DNA from: Dermatemys mawii
Lineage: Eukaryota; Chordata; Testudines; Dermatemydidae
Length of the DNA stretch: 64,000 nt
Direction: 5' to 3'
NCBI GenBank assembly: GCA_007922305.1
Contig: ML677331.1
Span: 120,858-184,857, forward strand
Both the position numbers and the translations under genes were made by a program. Below are positions 35,313 through 47,720 of the stretch, piece by piece; within the stretch, counting starts at the first letter, position 1; each line of letters starts with the position of its first letter. The notes beneath the pieces were generated by a model. It was not told where the DNA came from, did not search any database, and worked only from the letters and a program-made list of their open reading frames with translations.

Positions 35313-37155
35313 AACTCAAATACTGTATGTATTTGTATAAACTATATATAAAGTAGTTTACACAAATACACAATGGTAACAGATAGATCAGATTTTTTTG
35401 TACAGTGAATAGAGTGTCTATTGCTCTGTAGCATACCTTTAAGGGTTATCTACATAGAAACTAAAATAAAAGTTACCTCAGAGTTCCAAGAGTCTTAACG
35501 TTTTTGAACACAAACATTGTGGACTGATGAAATAATATTTCCCATAAAAACAAATGTGATTCATAAACACTTTCAGAATGAACAATGTCTAAAATCAATT
35601 CAGCTGGATTAAAGGCTCAGATGATTACCTACTTACTGGCTGGTTTATATAAATAAAGAAGCTTCAACTATAGACTAGTCTGAGACATAAGAACAAAATT
35701 GCTGAGCTGGAATGTACAAAGAGGATAAATTGTAGTAAGAAGGTAACATCAAAATCTTTAGATTAATGATTTGAGTGTGACCAATGTAACCTGTTGAGGT
35801 ATGATTTTGAGGTGTGGTTGACTGACAACCCAGCTAAGATAGCAAATACCACCTTGAGCATTGTTTGTTGGCAAAACTAAGCAAACAAAAGATAGTATTG
35901 TTATGGCAGACACGATGCTGTAACACACAGCCTTACAAGTTCATTTTTGTGTGTGTGAAAGCAAGTTTTTAGCCGTAGAGGATGTGGTTTGGCATCTTTG
36001 GTTTTCTGATGAATTTCTTTGTGTGAGCTGTGGCAATGAGCAAGGCAGCCTGCTCTTTGCCTTATGCCCTCTAACCCAAGTTGATTCTTGGGGCAGAATT
36101 GCTGTCTGGGAACTGCCAATTAGTGTTGGGCTGAGATCGCCAGAAGCGGGAATTGCCGGTGTGGTGTTATAGCCTCCCTTTCCCAGGAGTGGTTTATATG
36201 TGTAAATAAAACACGCTGGTATGAAGAATTTAGCTACCTAGATGTTGAATTACTTATTTCTCCACAGAGTCAAGTTTAAATTTACTAAATGGATCTCAGA
36301 GCAAAATGATGAGCTCCCTGGAGTTCAAGAGGATTCAGTATCGTGGCTCAAACTCCTCTGTACTTTATGCTGGAGCAACACCGAGTCTTGAATTTCCAAG
36401 TATTATACAGTAACTGTGGGATCTCCAACCAACTGCTTAGCCTCAGTTATCTGCATCTCTTTGAAAGCAACAACTGAGGATTCTCCCAGCATGGGGGAAC
36501 TCACTAGCTGGTGTAAAGCTGACAACTCTGGCCCTATCCCATCTTCTCTGGCTTCCCAGGTGTAAGGGAGTATAGTAGGAGGAGAATGAATGGTAGCTTC
36601 TTCATTCTAATAAGCCCTGGCTAGTTTGATGTCCCCTTGGGGTCTGTAGAAGGCCTGGGTAACTTAGAGCAGCCTCACGACTGTTCTAATTTACACTGGC
36701 AGCCAAATCATCCCCCACTACTTCAGGAATCAAAAGAAATGCAGAGTAATGTACAACTGTCTTTAGTCCCCTCATGTCCTGTCCTGAGCAGAGCTCAGCC
36801 AGACCAGAAGATCAGATCCTTATTCTTTCTAGGTACAAGAAAGTGAGCAGAAGAAGGAAAGTGTGTCATGCCAGAAACTGTAACATACTGGCTAATGATT
36901 TCTGAAAGAGTACTTCCTCTGAGCAAGTCCGGCAGCTGCTAAAGTGGCTGTCTGATTTACCTGTTGTTATCTTAAAATTTCCACACATCTCTGCAACTGA
37001 CAAAGCCTCATTAGCACCACAAACAGGTGCTGCAGGAGACATAAAGAACTCAGATAAGCAGAGCAGAGCTGCTGGGCTAACTCACTTAGGAGTGTATCAA
37101 TCAGTACTATTCTGGGAAACTGGAAGGAAGCCAGATTAGTGACATCAGGCCAGTA
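35313..37155. other. No supported gene or repeat
   Basis: Non-coding. A short segment 36163-36215 with 'tttatatgtgtaaataaaac' looks like a terminal poly-A signal of an old insertion, but I cannot name it. Confidence 0.4.
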
Positions 37156-37267
37156 GGGAGACCAGATGTCCCAATTTTACAGGGACAGTCCTGATATTGG
37201 GGCTCTCTCTTATATAAGCTCCTATTACCCACCCTCCCAGTTTTTCACACTTGCTATCTGGTCACCC
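37156..37267 (+). mobile_element. Tc1/mariner-like mini-element, copy 3
   Basis: 'gggagaccagatgtccc' at the left and 'ctatctggtcaccc' at the right, flanked by TA on both sides. The inside 'ttacagggacagtcc' and 'ctcctattacccaccc' follow the order of copy 1. At 112 bp it is the shortest of the three. Confidence 0.8.
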
Positions 37268-37700
37268 TAGGCCAGAACAGTATGAGAAGCCTCTATTTGT
37301 GGTATATGTTAAAATCTGGGCTGCTGAGTTTTCCAGGCTGAAGATGGCTCCACAGATGAGTAATCATTATGCAGCCCAATGGGAGCATGCAACAGTGCCT
37401 CGGAGGGCTAGTATTAGAGAACAGCATTTAACTGAGCACTAGAATCAAAGCCCATGGGCCTGTTATTATGGCTGGGTCAACAACTCCAATTAGAATCAGA
37501 CATTGCTAAATCCCCACCAATCCTCCACATCCTAAAGAGTCTGATGAAAGCAGATGGTGTTCAGCACATGGTTGTTCAGTGATCCTGAGATGATCCATCA
37601 GCAAAAATAGTCATTTGTTCTGGTTGTACTTGCTGTTAATATTACAAGGGGGAGGGGGAGAAAACAACCTTCCCACCAATACTTCTGGTTGAAAAAAAGA

Positions 37701-37850
37701 ATGCATGAGGAAGTGAGAGAGAAGTGACTGGAAGGAATAGAAGAGGGAAAGAGGAGAGAGAAAGACAGCACAGAGAGGCAAAGGTGATAATGGAGGGGGG
37801 AGGAGAGAGAGAGAGAGAGAGGACAGTGAAAGGGGAGGGAGCAACAGTAG
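37701..37850. repeat. GA-rich low-complexity tract
   Basis: Imperfect purine-rich sequence with a (GA)n core at about 37800-37822. Long open frames on both strands here come from the biased composition. Confidence 0.85.
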
Positions 37851-38698
37851 TGGAGATAGAGCCAGGCCACAGAGTCTGGATTTGCATCTTGGTTGATGCT
37901 TCCTCAAAGTCTGGAGGAGTTCAGTGCTGGGCTTGGATTTGAGCCCTTGTCTGAACAGAATGAAACCAAAATAGATGTTTGGCATCCAGAAAGGGATGTA
38001 CAAACTAGGGCCCTAGCAGCTCTGGTGCTTCCTCTTCCAGAAGTCTGTAAAAGACACCGCAATATATCCCTGTGTCAGAATACGCAGGATTGCCCCACTG
38101 GATGGAAAACACACAGCTCAGAGCATGAAGTATGTTGCAGTAGTCTCTGGTTACTGCCTTCACAAAAATGAGGTGAGTATCCAAGGGGGCAGACCCAGAG
38201 AGCCAAACTTCACTCTCACCCTTTCCTCCCATTCCTTGAGAGACTCCCAAGGTTTCCTGCATTTGAAGTAGTAAAGAAGAGCCAGGACTTTTTAAAAGTA
38301 ACAAGAACCCATATCAGAAAGATTAATAGTCTCAATAAAACTGATGGGTCTATTGCGCTGTATAAAGAGTAAGTTACTGTTGGCTATGTCTGCGAGGTGT
38401 AATAAGATGATTTAAGTGATAGTTGATAGTCCCTTCATTTTATTTCTTATGGTTGTTGTTTCCATGGCAAAAATGCAGGCTGGACTTTCTTCAGGCATAC
38501 TCATCTTTTATCAGTTTTCTTATAGCTATGTATTTCATGGGGAAATCATTTTTTTTGAAGCAGCTTAGTGTAGTGTGAGATTCAGTGTGCACGGTCGAAA
38601 AGATACAGGAAGAGGCAAGGCAAGTCCTTCATTCTGAATTATCAGTCCAGGCTCAGAAACAACATTAAAGCTTGTAAGAGTCTGAATTTAAAAGGAGT

Positions 38699-38902
38699 TC
38701 AGTTACTCCCAAAATATGTGTTTCATATATAGGGACCATAGTGCAACAGATACAAAGAACGATGGTTACAAGGGTGCATGTGATCAAGATAAAAATTCTG
38801 TCAGTTACTCCCAAAATATGCGTTTCATATGTAGGGACCATAGTGCAAGAGATACAAAGAATGATGGTTACAAGGGTGCATGTGATCAAGATAAAAATTC
38901 TG
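38699..38902 (+). repeat. 102-bp tandem duplication
   Basis: Two copies with exact period 102: 'tcagttactcccaaaatatg' occurs at 38699 and again at 38801. The copies differ at only about five positions. The second copy is one arm of the palindrome listed next. Confidence 0.95.
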
Positions 38903-39345
38903 TTAATGATCTGTACGTTTTACTAAAGATAAATGCATTTTAAAATCTAATTTTAGCTTCAGTTTTGGTTTTTTGTAGTTCACTCAGCTCGGACATTGGA
39001 ACTCGATTAATCCCTTCGACTTTATAGTCAATTTCACTTTCTTGTTCTTATGGACTGATGAGAACAGCATTGCCTTGAGCTTTCCAACACTGAGGCCCTG
39101 ACAACTTTATGCTAATCAGTGCATAAGAACAAGAAAGTACCAGACCATAAAATCAAAGTGAGCAATCTAGTGTCAGTTGTTCCAGCTGAGTCAAATGCAA
39201 AAACATCCCTTTAGCTTTAGTAAAACATGTACAGATTTTTAATTGACAATTTGTCTTGATCATATGCATCCCTGTAACCATTACTCCATATTTTTTGCAC
39301 TGTGTTCCCTATATTTTAAAAGCATATTTCCCAAAAATATAATAG
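38801..39345. repeat. Large palindromic element
   Basis: The unit at 38801-38902 is matched inverted at about 39243-39344 (for example 'tgcatgtgatcaagata' versus 'gtcttgatcatatgca'). 'ctgtacgttttactaaag' at 38911 is matched by 'ctttagtaaaacatgtacag' ending at 39234. 'actttcttgttcttat' at 39036-39051 is matched exactly by 39123-39138. The centre is near 39080. Without coding sequence, it looks like a foldback DNA element with arms of about 240 bases. Confidence 0.8.
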
Positions 39346-39489
39346 CAGAAAAACCTCTGACTGGGCACAGAAACCTTGAGCCTGATCCTCTTTGCCTTCT
39401 ACTTCACCTTCACTCTCTCTGTCTGCTTTCCACAACCCTACCATTCACACAATAGGCCTGGTTTATCTCTAGTCTAATGTCCATGTAAG

Positions 39490-39600
39490 TCTATAGAACA
39501 GAGCTGGTTGAAATGTTTCAAACAAAATATCTTTTTGTTGAAAAAGTTCCTCTTAAAAAGAAATGAAATGTTCACCGAAAAACCTCATTTATTTGACAGG
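39490..39600 (+). repeat. AT-rich foldback repeat, 'gagctggttgaaa' type
   Basis: 'gagctggttgaaatgtttca' followed by 'tttttgttgaaaaagttcct' and 'gaaatgttcaccgaaaaacc'. Same family as 24770-24890. Confidence 0.55.
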
Positions 39601-40732
39601 TAGGCACCATTCACACCTGTGTCTTAGCCTGTTCTCAGAGCAAACAGACTTTTTCCATCACTAGGTAACACTACAGCATATAAGGAAAACTGAAGCACAT
39701 AGGCTTCACTTGACTATTACAAGAAATTCCCAATTTGTCACAATCCATCCCCTGTGAGAAGAATGCTTAGAGGAGGATGTGTGCTGGCAAGGTTTTTTGC
39801 TCTGTGCTCCATTGCTGCTCCCAGCACTGACAGCAACCTGTGCTGCGAATAGCACAGACAGAAACAGGAGAATAAAACCAGTGTTCCATCTGAGCAGCAG
39901 TGAGGGCCCAGAGCCTGAAGGGCATGGAATTGATGCACCTGATTAATGGGAAAGTGCCTGGTGGAATTATATTCTTCATTAAAGGACTTGCTGTTAATGA
40001 AATGCTGTTCATGATGAAAGGCCAAATGCAAGATGTAAACAAAACAGGGCATCCTATATCATGCTTGGCTTCCTGGAAAGCTGTTGAGTTCTGTAAAGTG
40101 GGCCGAGAGATCTACAGGGAAATATACACTCTACAAGTGCAGGGCTGTGCTAAAATATAATGACTATGACTTATTGCAGGCTCTTCATTCCACCTGAAAT
40201 TGAACGGTTCATTTTAAAGCCTCTTGTAGTAATCTGGGAAGCAAAGACCTAAGATATTTGCTTACAATTATATGTGAACTGTGCTGATTCATAGCAGCAA
40301 CAAAACTCTTTCTCTTCCTTTGGGTCCACTTTCTATATGTTGTTGCACTGGAGCTTGTATACCCTTGCCCTTTCCTTGATCTCCAGCTATTTTTGTTCAG
40401 TTTCAATTAATCCAAAGTACAATAAATTTCTGGCACACAAGGGTGCTCAAAACAGACAATGGAACTTTCCTGGCTCAGTCTCTGAGTTTGTAGTTACTGC
40501 GACTCAGTATACTGGATATACCTAAAGCAGCATGCAATATCCCACAACTGTTTAAACAAGCACCCAGCCCTACACACTGTAGTTGTTGCCTTGCAGCTAT
40601 GCCTGCCTGTGAAAGTGTAATTTGTTAGTCTTTTCGTCTTTGAGTGACTTTTTTTCCCCCTATGTATTAAAAAGTGAATTTTGCATTCATGAAAGGCCAA
40701 TGTATTTATCCAAAGTGAAGTTGTATCATGAG
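39601..40732. other. No supported gene
   Basis: Non-coding DNA; open frames at 39738-40160 overlap on both strands with no recognised homology. Confidence 0.4.
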
Positions 40733-41463
40733 TGTGACATGGCAGTTGCCCCTCACTGGCTGGCAAAGGGTTAATAGCAGCCCTTGGAGTGGCTGAGCAG
40801 AACACAGCCAAATGGAAGAAGGCTTAGAAGCAGCCAATCAGAGCCAGGCTGGATCCTCTGAAAAAGGCTGCAAGGCGGAGAGGAGCAATCTCTCCCTGGA
40901 GCTTGAGAAGTACCTAGGACAGAGCAGTGCTGGACAGGGTCAGGGGAACAAGCAAAACTCCAGCCTGGCTGGCTCCCAGACTGTGGCCTTGGTACAGGGG
41001 CCAAGTAGGTGCTGGGACCATGGGGAAAGCAGGTAGCCACAGAGGGGAAGGAGAGCAGCTGCCAGCTACAGGGTCTCTGGGTGGGGGCCCAGAGTAGCAG
41101 GTGGGCCTGGGTGACCTCCCTCCCCCTTTGCCCCACTGCCCGCCAAGGGAAGTGGCCAGCCCAAGGACTGCAGTTTGCCCCTGAGCAAAGCGCTGGACTA
41201 GGAGCTGCAGTTCACCACTGTGGTGAGAAGCTGGGTGAAGGACTCCCCCCTGGAAGAGGGAAGACAGTGGAGTTGGGGCACAGCCAGAGGGCCATGCTCT
41301 AAAGAGGAGGCTGTGGTTCAGGAGTGATGCAGGTCCCCATAGACAGCGGAGATGGTGGAGAGCAGTGATGGAGAGTGAGACACCACAAGAGGAGGATGCC
41401 CTGCTGATGGACAGAGCCAATTCCCAGAGCAACCAGCAGGAAGTGGTGAGCACAACCATCACA
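40733..41463 (+). mobile_element. Solo LTR, 731 bp, perfect 5-bp duplication
   Basis: Begins 'tgtgacatggcagttgcccc' and ends 'cacaaccatcaca', with ATGAG exactly repeated on both sides (40728-40732 and 41464-41468). G/C-rich for this window, which creates long chance frames on both strands (for example the 186-codon minus frame). 'ggcaaagggttaatagcagc' near the start resembles the LTR at 29877 in the other direction. 'cccagagtagcaggtgggcc' recurs, diverged, at about 52460. Confidence 0.85.
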
Positions 41464-41468
41464 ATGAG

Positions 41469-43431
41469 CATCACGAGTACAAACTTTCCCAGCTGCCTCT
41501 TTTCAGCTAAATAAGCTGCTCATATATACTAATTTTTCTGGCGCTGTTTGTATGTCTAGAGTAAACAAGTGCTCGCTCTCTGTCTGTATGCAAACTGTTA
41601 CCTTGCTTTTAACTGTTTATAGAGTGGCAAAGTAACACTGTCCCTTTTACAGAGCTGTTTTTTTCTTGCAAAAAGTGGTAAATTCAGGACGTGAGTAGAG
41701 TATCTTTAGGAATGTATTCATCCCCCTTTTTGTGTCAACAGCAGAATTCCAGTTGACTTCACTAGAACTAGGATCAGCCCATTGAAGTCATTATGGAATT
41801 ACAGATTATTATTTTTTTTGAACAGGAGATAATAGAGTCAAATTCCATGGCTTATATTGCAAAGCATTTCTTATTGTCATGTAAGTCATCAGTTACTGTT
41901 GTTACGTCCTTCTCTTCCTTTATTCACCATGAGAAGAGGTGCCATTGGGGTGAAGCTCCAGGGGATAAGCACCCCTGGAAAAAGGAAAATACTAACTTTT
42001 GAAAATAAAATATATGTTGCACACATAGTAAAAATGGTCACTGGGACAGGTCATCCATAAAGATAGTGCTAACAATTTTATAGGATAAATCCTCCCATTT
42101 TCATTAGGTGCATTAGCACGTACACAGCCCCATAATATTAGCCATAGCATGAACTCATTTGTTCTTTTAAGCACTACATCATGAAAAGATCTTAAAGAGC
42201 TTTATTCCAGATAAGGAGCAGTACAAATCGGGAGATAATATAGAATTCTGCCTCTGACTCAGTGCATAGAGTCAGAAACCTTCACTGTAAGAAGGTAAAC
42301 TACATGAGCACACACCAAGGGAATCATGTTATGGCACAGCGCACTGAACCCTCAGCAAATGGTATTGAGTGCATAAGTTATAATGCAGTATCTCTTTCTA
42401 GGATCTGGTTACAGATTGTCCATAACCAGACACTATTCTAAAGACATCAGTTCAGAGAGATGAAGCTGCATGAAATAACCGCACTGTAACCATTCATCTG
42501 GGAGTGGGGAACACTGGGTGCATGACTCTCAACCTGGCTGTTCGCTTAAGGGAATGCTCCTTGTTTTACCTTTCCTGCCTGGTTGCTTTTAACAACCCCT
42601 TTTGATATCACACAGCTCCCCCTCAGGGGCATACAGTATTTATAAAAATAAAGACGAGCATTTCACAGTTTCCCTCACTGAGTGCCTCTGTCCTAGTGCC
42701 ATATTCACTGATTGAAGGGTAGTTAGACACCCACAAAGAATAATTGTGGACCGTCTCCACCCACTGCCTGTTCATATGGTTCCGCTGCTGTGCAGTACTC
42801 CCTGTAGGGTGAAGTCTCCTTTGCTGTTTTGTATGACATTGGCAGTCAGGGAGACTTGAACCCACTTGGCTGGGTCAGGGTCACAGTATGGTTGCTTTGC
42901 TATCAGCACTCTCTTCTGGCTCTACTCTTGCTCTGCCTGAGTCATCTCCGCTTCCTGTTTGTAACTAACTCAGGTCTTTCTTCAGAATGGGCGTGGGCAC
43001 AAACTAAACTTCAGCTGTGGGTAACATACTGTGCCTGTCTCCCTTCCTGGCCAAGTGCATTTGCTGTACAGGGTTCAACTTTTAAATGTTGCTGTTGTTG
43101 ATTGCTGCGCTAGGTCTCCATCTCCTCTATTGCCGGTTACATTTTATCAGTGGAATTTTTTTAAATTGAGAAGTGAATGCAAGTCACCACGGGACAGAGG
43201 GAACACAGCTCTAGCTTTTTGCCAGGTGCCACCTGCTGTGGTGGAAGTCAATGAATTACATTAGTGGGTCAAGTTGCTATTGGTTCAATCCGTACCAGGA
43301 TTTGGCCCTGTGGTAGGTTCCTCCCAATTGCTTCCATTTTACAAACTTTTGTCCAGATCATCAAGGCAAAACTCATTGATTTTTCACAGAGCATTTTTCT
43401 TAGGTAAGAATTTCAGACTCTGTTGCTGCCA
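41469..43431. other. No gene; weak old repeat debris
   Basis: Contains a half-palindrome near 41745-41795 ('gttgacttcactagaa', 'cccattgaagtcatta'). The more C/T-rich part 42530-43100 may be an old LTR fragment, but I found no termini or duplication. Confidence 0.35.
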
Positions 43432-43495
43432 CCCAAGGCCCACTGAAGTTGATGGGAGCTTTTCCATTGTGTTCAATGGGCTTTGGATCAGGTCA
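43432..43495. repeat. Short palindrome, 'gggctttggatcagg' family
   Basis: 'caaggcccactgaagttgat' and 'gttcaatgggctttggatca' are inverted halves around 'gggagcttttccat'. The clearest member together with 19290-19357. Confidence 0.65.
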
Positions 43496-44924
43496 CAAGT
43501 GCATGTGTTCCAGAAACAGTTTGTTTCAGTAGAGACCAGTAAACACTCAGAATGAATTACTGCTCCTTGACTCACCTTTTATAAAAATATATTTGTGTTT
43601 GTAATGGGGCATTGACCCTTTATGGCTAGAGGACACAGTCTGGAAGGCCTGCTACTCTGTTCCAGGTGTCTAAAGAAAGTGGTTGAAGTCCACAGAAAAA
43701 CCCTGAAGCCATCACTGGGAGAAAGGAAGATGGCCCCAAGGAGCAGTTAGTGTTGGGGAGAGAAGATATATGGCCATCCCAGAAACATTGTGCCTTTAAC
43801 TGGCCAGTGTCCAGGAACATTGTAGAGTGGTGGACCAAGGCTCCCCTCTCTCCCAGAAGGTCCAGACAGGTGTTTGAGATAATTAGACACACTGTGGAAG
43901 TTCCAGAGGAATGGTGTGATGATGGACATCGGTGACTTGACAAGTAGGTGCCAAGCCCAATTAGAAAGAGCTTGCTGAGAGGAGGATGATTGTCCTAGTA
44001 TCTAGTCCCAGAAAGAGTGTTGTAGAAGCTCTGAACAAAAGGGATGAGTTTGCTGGCTGGAGAGGCCAGTATCTGAACCACACAGCCCTGTGAAGGAGGG
44101 CTAAGGGGCCTTGAACCTAGAAGTGGGTAAAAAGAGGGCTCTTTTGGAAGTTGGACTATGTTGACTAAATTATTTCCCAAGTGAAGGGGAATATTATTTT
44201 AAAGAAGTTTGAGTGTGATTGGATTATTTCCAGGATACTGAAGTAGGATGCCATGCTACATGGTGGTAGGTGGTGATAGGTGTTGTAGGAAACCCTCACC
44301 TGAAGTTATAACAAGACATGGCATATTGTGTGTATGCTAGATAAGAACTGTACCAGCAGCTCTAGGTGGCTTTTGATCATTAAGTGACCTTAATACAGTT
44401 GCACCTATATATCCCACTCCAGTACAGTATATCACACCATGCATGCTCCAATTCCAGCCCTTGAGTGCTTTCAATCATAGAAGACAAACCCTACACAAAG
44501 GGTGGTATGTAGGAGATCTAGTAAATATATGCGATGTTAGGTGTGTGTTTTATATACACTTGATATATACATTCTTGTAATAAACATTTTCAATTTTAAA
44601 TGAAGTTCAGAAACTTCTCCCCCAGGTAAGTAAATGTCAATTACATGGGCAAGCAATTTCCTGCCCACAGACAGAAGAACAGCTGGGAAAACTGAGTCAC
44701 AGAAAGAGTAAGCCAAAATTGTCAGAAGAGTCCACTAATTTCAGGTGCCTAAGGTGACATACTTAGGGCTTAACTTTTTTTTCAGAGCACTTTGTACATT
44801 CAAAGCTATGCTCCAGTTGATTTCAGTAGCAAATGAGAGAGTTCAGCACTTCTACAAATCTCTCAGGTTGGACACCCAGGAAATAAGGAATGAACAATTA
44901 GCGGCTGCTTGTGAAAAGGCTGGT
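43496..44924. other. No gene; possible old LTR-like stretch
   Basis: 43600-44330 is more G/C-rich than its surroundings and starts 'tgtaatggggcattgaccct', as an LTR might. No matching end or target duplication was found, so it stays unassigned. Confidence 0.3.
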
Positions 44925-45015
44925 TTAAGTGAGTTGCTCAGCATCACACAGACACTCATGGCAGAGGCAGGAATAGAATCCAATTCTCCACGGTGGCATT
45001 AAAGCACCCTCTTTT
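44925..45015 (-). repeat. MIR-type SINE fragment
   Basis: 'tgagttgctcagcatcacac' and 'ggcaggaatagaatccaatt' are reverse MIR core and head. Confidence 0.65.
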
Positions 45016-46594
45016 CTCTTCCTGCAGTACCCTACCCCATTCACTACACACCTTTCAACCATTGTAACAGATCCAGCAAGGACAAAAGGCTCTTTCATTA
45101 CACAACCTTGATTCCATCCTGGAGGATGGTCCTTCCCGTGCATTGAGTGACAGAGTCCTATGAGAAAATCAGTGTTTGATCATGTAATAAAACTGCCTTG
45201 TACTATACACACAGAAGGGGGGTGGGGGTGAGTTATGGTTGTACAGGCAGCCTTAAAGGTGGCATATTGCTTTAGACTTTAACCATATAGAAAGACCTTT
45301 TAGTTTACCAGTAAATTTATATTGATTTCAGCTAAGGTTTTGAGTGGATAGTTTCTCCAGTCCAGCATGGACTTTTGAAAGCAAAAGAGATGTTGATCTG
45401 AAAGTGGCCATTTCAGCACAGTTCCTACTTGTGAAAACCCTCAGAAGATTTTGCTTTTGGTTTAATGCAGAACAAAGACAATTTTTGAAACCTCGAAAGC
45501 TGCCATGAACTGTCAACTTCCAGTGACTTGTAACATACTTCCCTTTTTCTCCTGAGTTTTTAAATGAACAACGTGCATAATACAAAAGTCAGAGCTGCCT
45601 TCTTAGTGGCTGATATCTGGGCTCAGGCCTCTGTGAAAGACAGAGGGCAGCCTCCCAAACAGCCCGTCAGTGCCGAGGAGAAATTCTAAAACATCCTGCA
45701 GTTCAGCATTCCAGTCTTAGGCCCTGAAGTTTGATTCTCAAACTCTCCTCTCTTTCTGAGATGATTTTCATTCCTTTAGTAAACAAAAGGTTTAATAAAT
45801 GATTACTAGACATTATAAGCATGTTATAGATCGTTATGATCACTCAGTGGGAGATGTTATGGGTGGTTGTAAATAACCTGTTGACCTCTTGGACGCTAAC
45901 AATTTATTAAAATCTCTGTTAATCATTTATTAACCCTTTATGAACTCATTGTAAATGAAACATTTTAACATATTTCAGTCACTCTTTATATGGTCAACAT
46001 TTCACTTATGATGACTGAGACCAAGGGCCTACTGCTCATAATGAGCACAGCACTGTGCCTGACTCTAGAGAGATGAAGAAGATATTAAATTGGTTGATGT
46101 ATGCTGGATAAAGAGAAGGATAAAGTTCAGTACATCATGCCATAGGCAATATTTTTTGCAATGGCATAACCAGAAACCATTTAATTATCTGTCAGACAAT
46201 ATCAGTCTCTTTAAAAGTTGCTTGAAGTGAGGGCAACAAAGGCATATGCACTGTGATAACCATAGGGTGATTATGTGTTTATGTGGACCTTGACCGCTAA
46301 GAGAAAAGAAGATGATGGGGGGAAGGGGAGAGCAGAAGCTGAAAGAGAATTGAGCAACTCTATATTCTGAGTTCACTGAAGATGAAAAATACAATCATGT
46401 AACATTCTCAATTCACAGATCAGTTGGTGATTAGGCAGGTGGCAAACTGTGATGCTTACCCTGAAAAGCTTGCTTGTTCCACTGTTACTGACTCTTCTCA
46501 TCTCTCTCATCTTTGTTTCATTCAGCTGTTGGTATCTTGTCATAAAACCAAAATAATAAGCTCTTCTGAGCAAGAAGTGTCTCCGTGCTGTGTG
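45016..46594. other. No supported gene or repeat
   Basis: Non-coding AT-rich DNA. 'tgattactagacattataag' and 'ttaatcatttattaaccctt' give a weakly palindromic stretch at 45790-45960. Confidence 0.4.
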
Positions 46595-46660
46595 TCTGCA
46601 AAGTGTTTAGCACAATGGGGCCATGAGACCTGATCAGTACTACTGTAATACAATGAGAAA
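46595..46660 (+). repeat. LINE tail, 'gcacaatggggcc' type
   Basis: 'caaagtgtttagcacaatgg' and 'ggccatgagacctgatcag' followed by 'ctgtaatacaatgag'. Third copy of this tail. Confidence 0.6.
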
Positions 46661-46894
46661 TGCATTGACAGGTAAGATACGTTTATTTTAAAGAAGATCT
46701 GTTTACTTCAAGTGAGTAATGAGCATTAGGAACAGATGAAGTCCCAAGAAACAGAGATCCTTTTTGTGAAAGAGTAACTATCTAGCCTTTTTTCTTGCTG
46801 AGGTAGCCAGCAGACGCTTGGGCCAAAACTTTCAAACTTGGGTGCCTAAAGTAAAAGCACCAAAAAAACCCTGAAAAAGATTTGTGGGTCCTGG

Positions 46895-47160
46895 TGAACA
46901 ATCTGCTGAACATGAGCTCCCAGACCTAGACTGTGGCCAGAAAGATCAGTGTGATCCTTGGATGCATAAAGAGCAGAATCTCAAGTAGGAAGTAGAGAGT
47001 TTATTTTACTTCTGTATTTGACAATGGTGCAATAACTGCTGTACTAGTGTGTCCAGTTCTGCTCTCCACAATTCAAGAAGGATGTTGATAAGTTGTAGAG
47101 GGCTTAAAGAAGAGCCACTAGAACCATTAAAAAGGTTGCAGAGCAGTTTTAAAACTAAGA
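46895..47160 (+). pseudogene. CR1/L3-type LINE ORF2 fragment
   Basis: Translating 47050-47083 gives V-Q-F-C-S-P-Q-F-K-K-D, the counterpart of the CR1-group block 'VQFWSP.FKKDI'. Upstream, 'ctgaacatgagctcccagac' and 'gatccttggatgcataaaga' suit the same ORF2. Stops interrupt it several times. An old, dead copy. Confidence 0.6.
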
Positions 47161-47169
47161 GATGGTGGA

Positions 47170-47720
47170 AAGCCGATTGCTGCAAAGATGGCTTTTCTGG
47201 CTTGTTTTGACCAGGTCACTCCACCCTTTGCATGCCTCCAGCGGCACCCCCTTGTCCATCACATCCGATATAAGTTATGTGTCTTCACTTTAAAGCCCTC
47301 TATGCCCTATTCCCACCTGAGCTATCATCTCCCATATGCTCTCAAGATGTTGACTTCTGCCTTCACCCTGCCTTTATTGCCCACATGTTACACTTTCAAA
47401 CGAGCACTTTTGTGCTTTTGCTTGACTGCTTCTAATGCATGAGAGGAACTCCACATAAACAACCACAAAACCACCACATAGTTTTCCTTCAGATCATGCT
47501 TCAAAAAATTCATTTGTGATGTCCACAAAACATTGACTGTGGTTAGGCAGCTGAGACAACTGTCTCTCATGCTGATCAGTACTTTCATATTGTTTTCTTA
47601 TGCTTTCCCATCTGGAGTCTCTTGTCTTGTATTCCAATTGTAAGCTCTCTGGAGCAGAGTTTTGCAACTGTGTTGTACAGCGGTGCCCTAATAGGATCCT
47701 AGTCCATGACTGAGGATGCT
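47170..47720 (+). mobile_element. L2-like LINE 3' fragment
   Basis: 'cacatccgatataagttatg' and 'ttcactttaaagccctctat' translate to I-R-Y-K-L and F-T-L-K-P-S-M, like the end of an L2-group reverse transcriptase ('RI.FKVLTLTFKAL.G'). The tail holds 'tgtaagctctctggagcaga' and 'gttgtacagcggtgccctaa'. Diverged and broken. Confidence 0.5.

Noticed and set aside
37598..38003. Overlapping Ser/Leu-rich frames
   Set aside because: They come from the GA-rich low-complexity tract read on the C/T strand.
38699..38943. Open frames with repeated peptide across the tandem duplication
   Set aside because: 102 is divisible by three, so any open frame repeats; the sequence is a palindromic element with no coding signs.
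39738..40160. Overlapping frames on both strands suggesting a gene
   Set aside because: No homology, no splice sites in a consistent phase, and both strands equally open.
40914..41474. 186-codon minus-strand frame, the second longest seen
   Set aside because: It lies almost wholly within the G/C-rich solo LTR 40733-41463, where stops are rare by composition.
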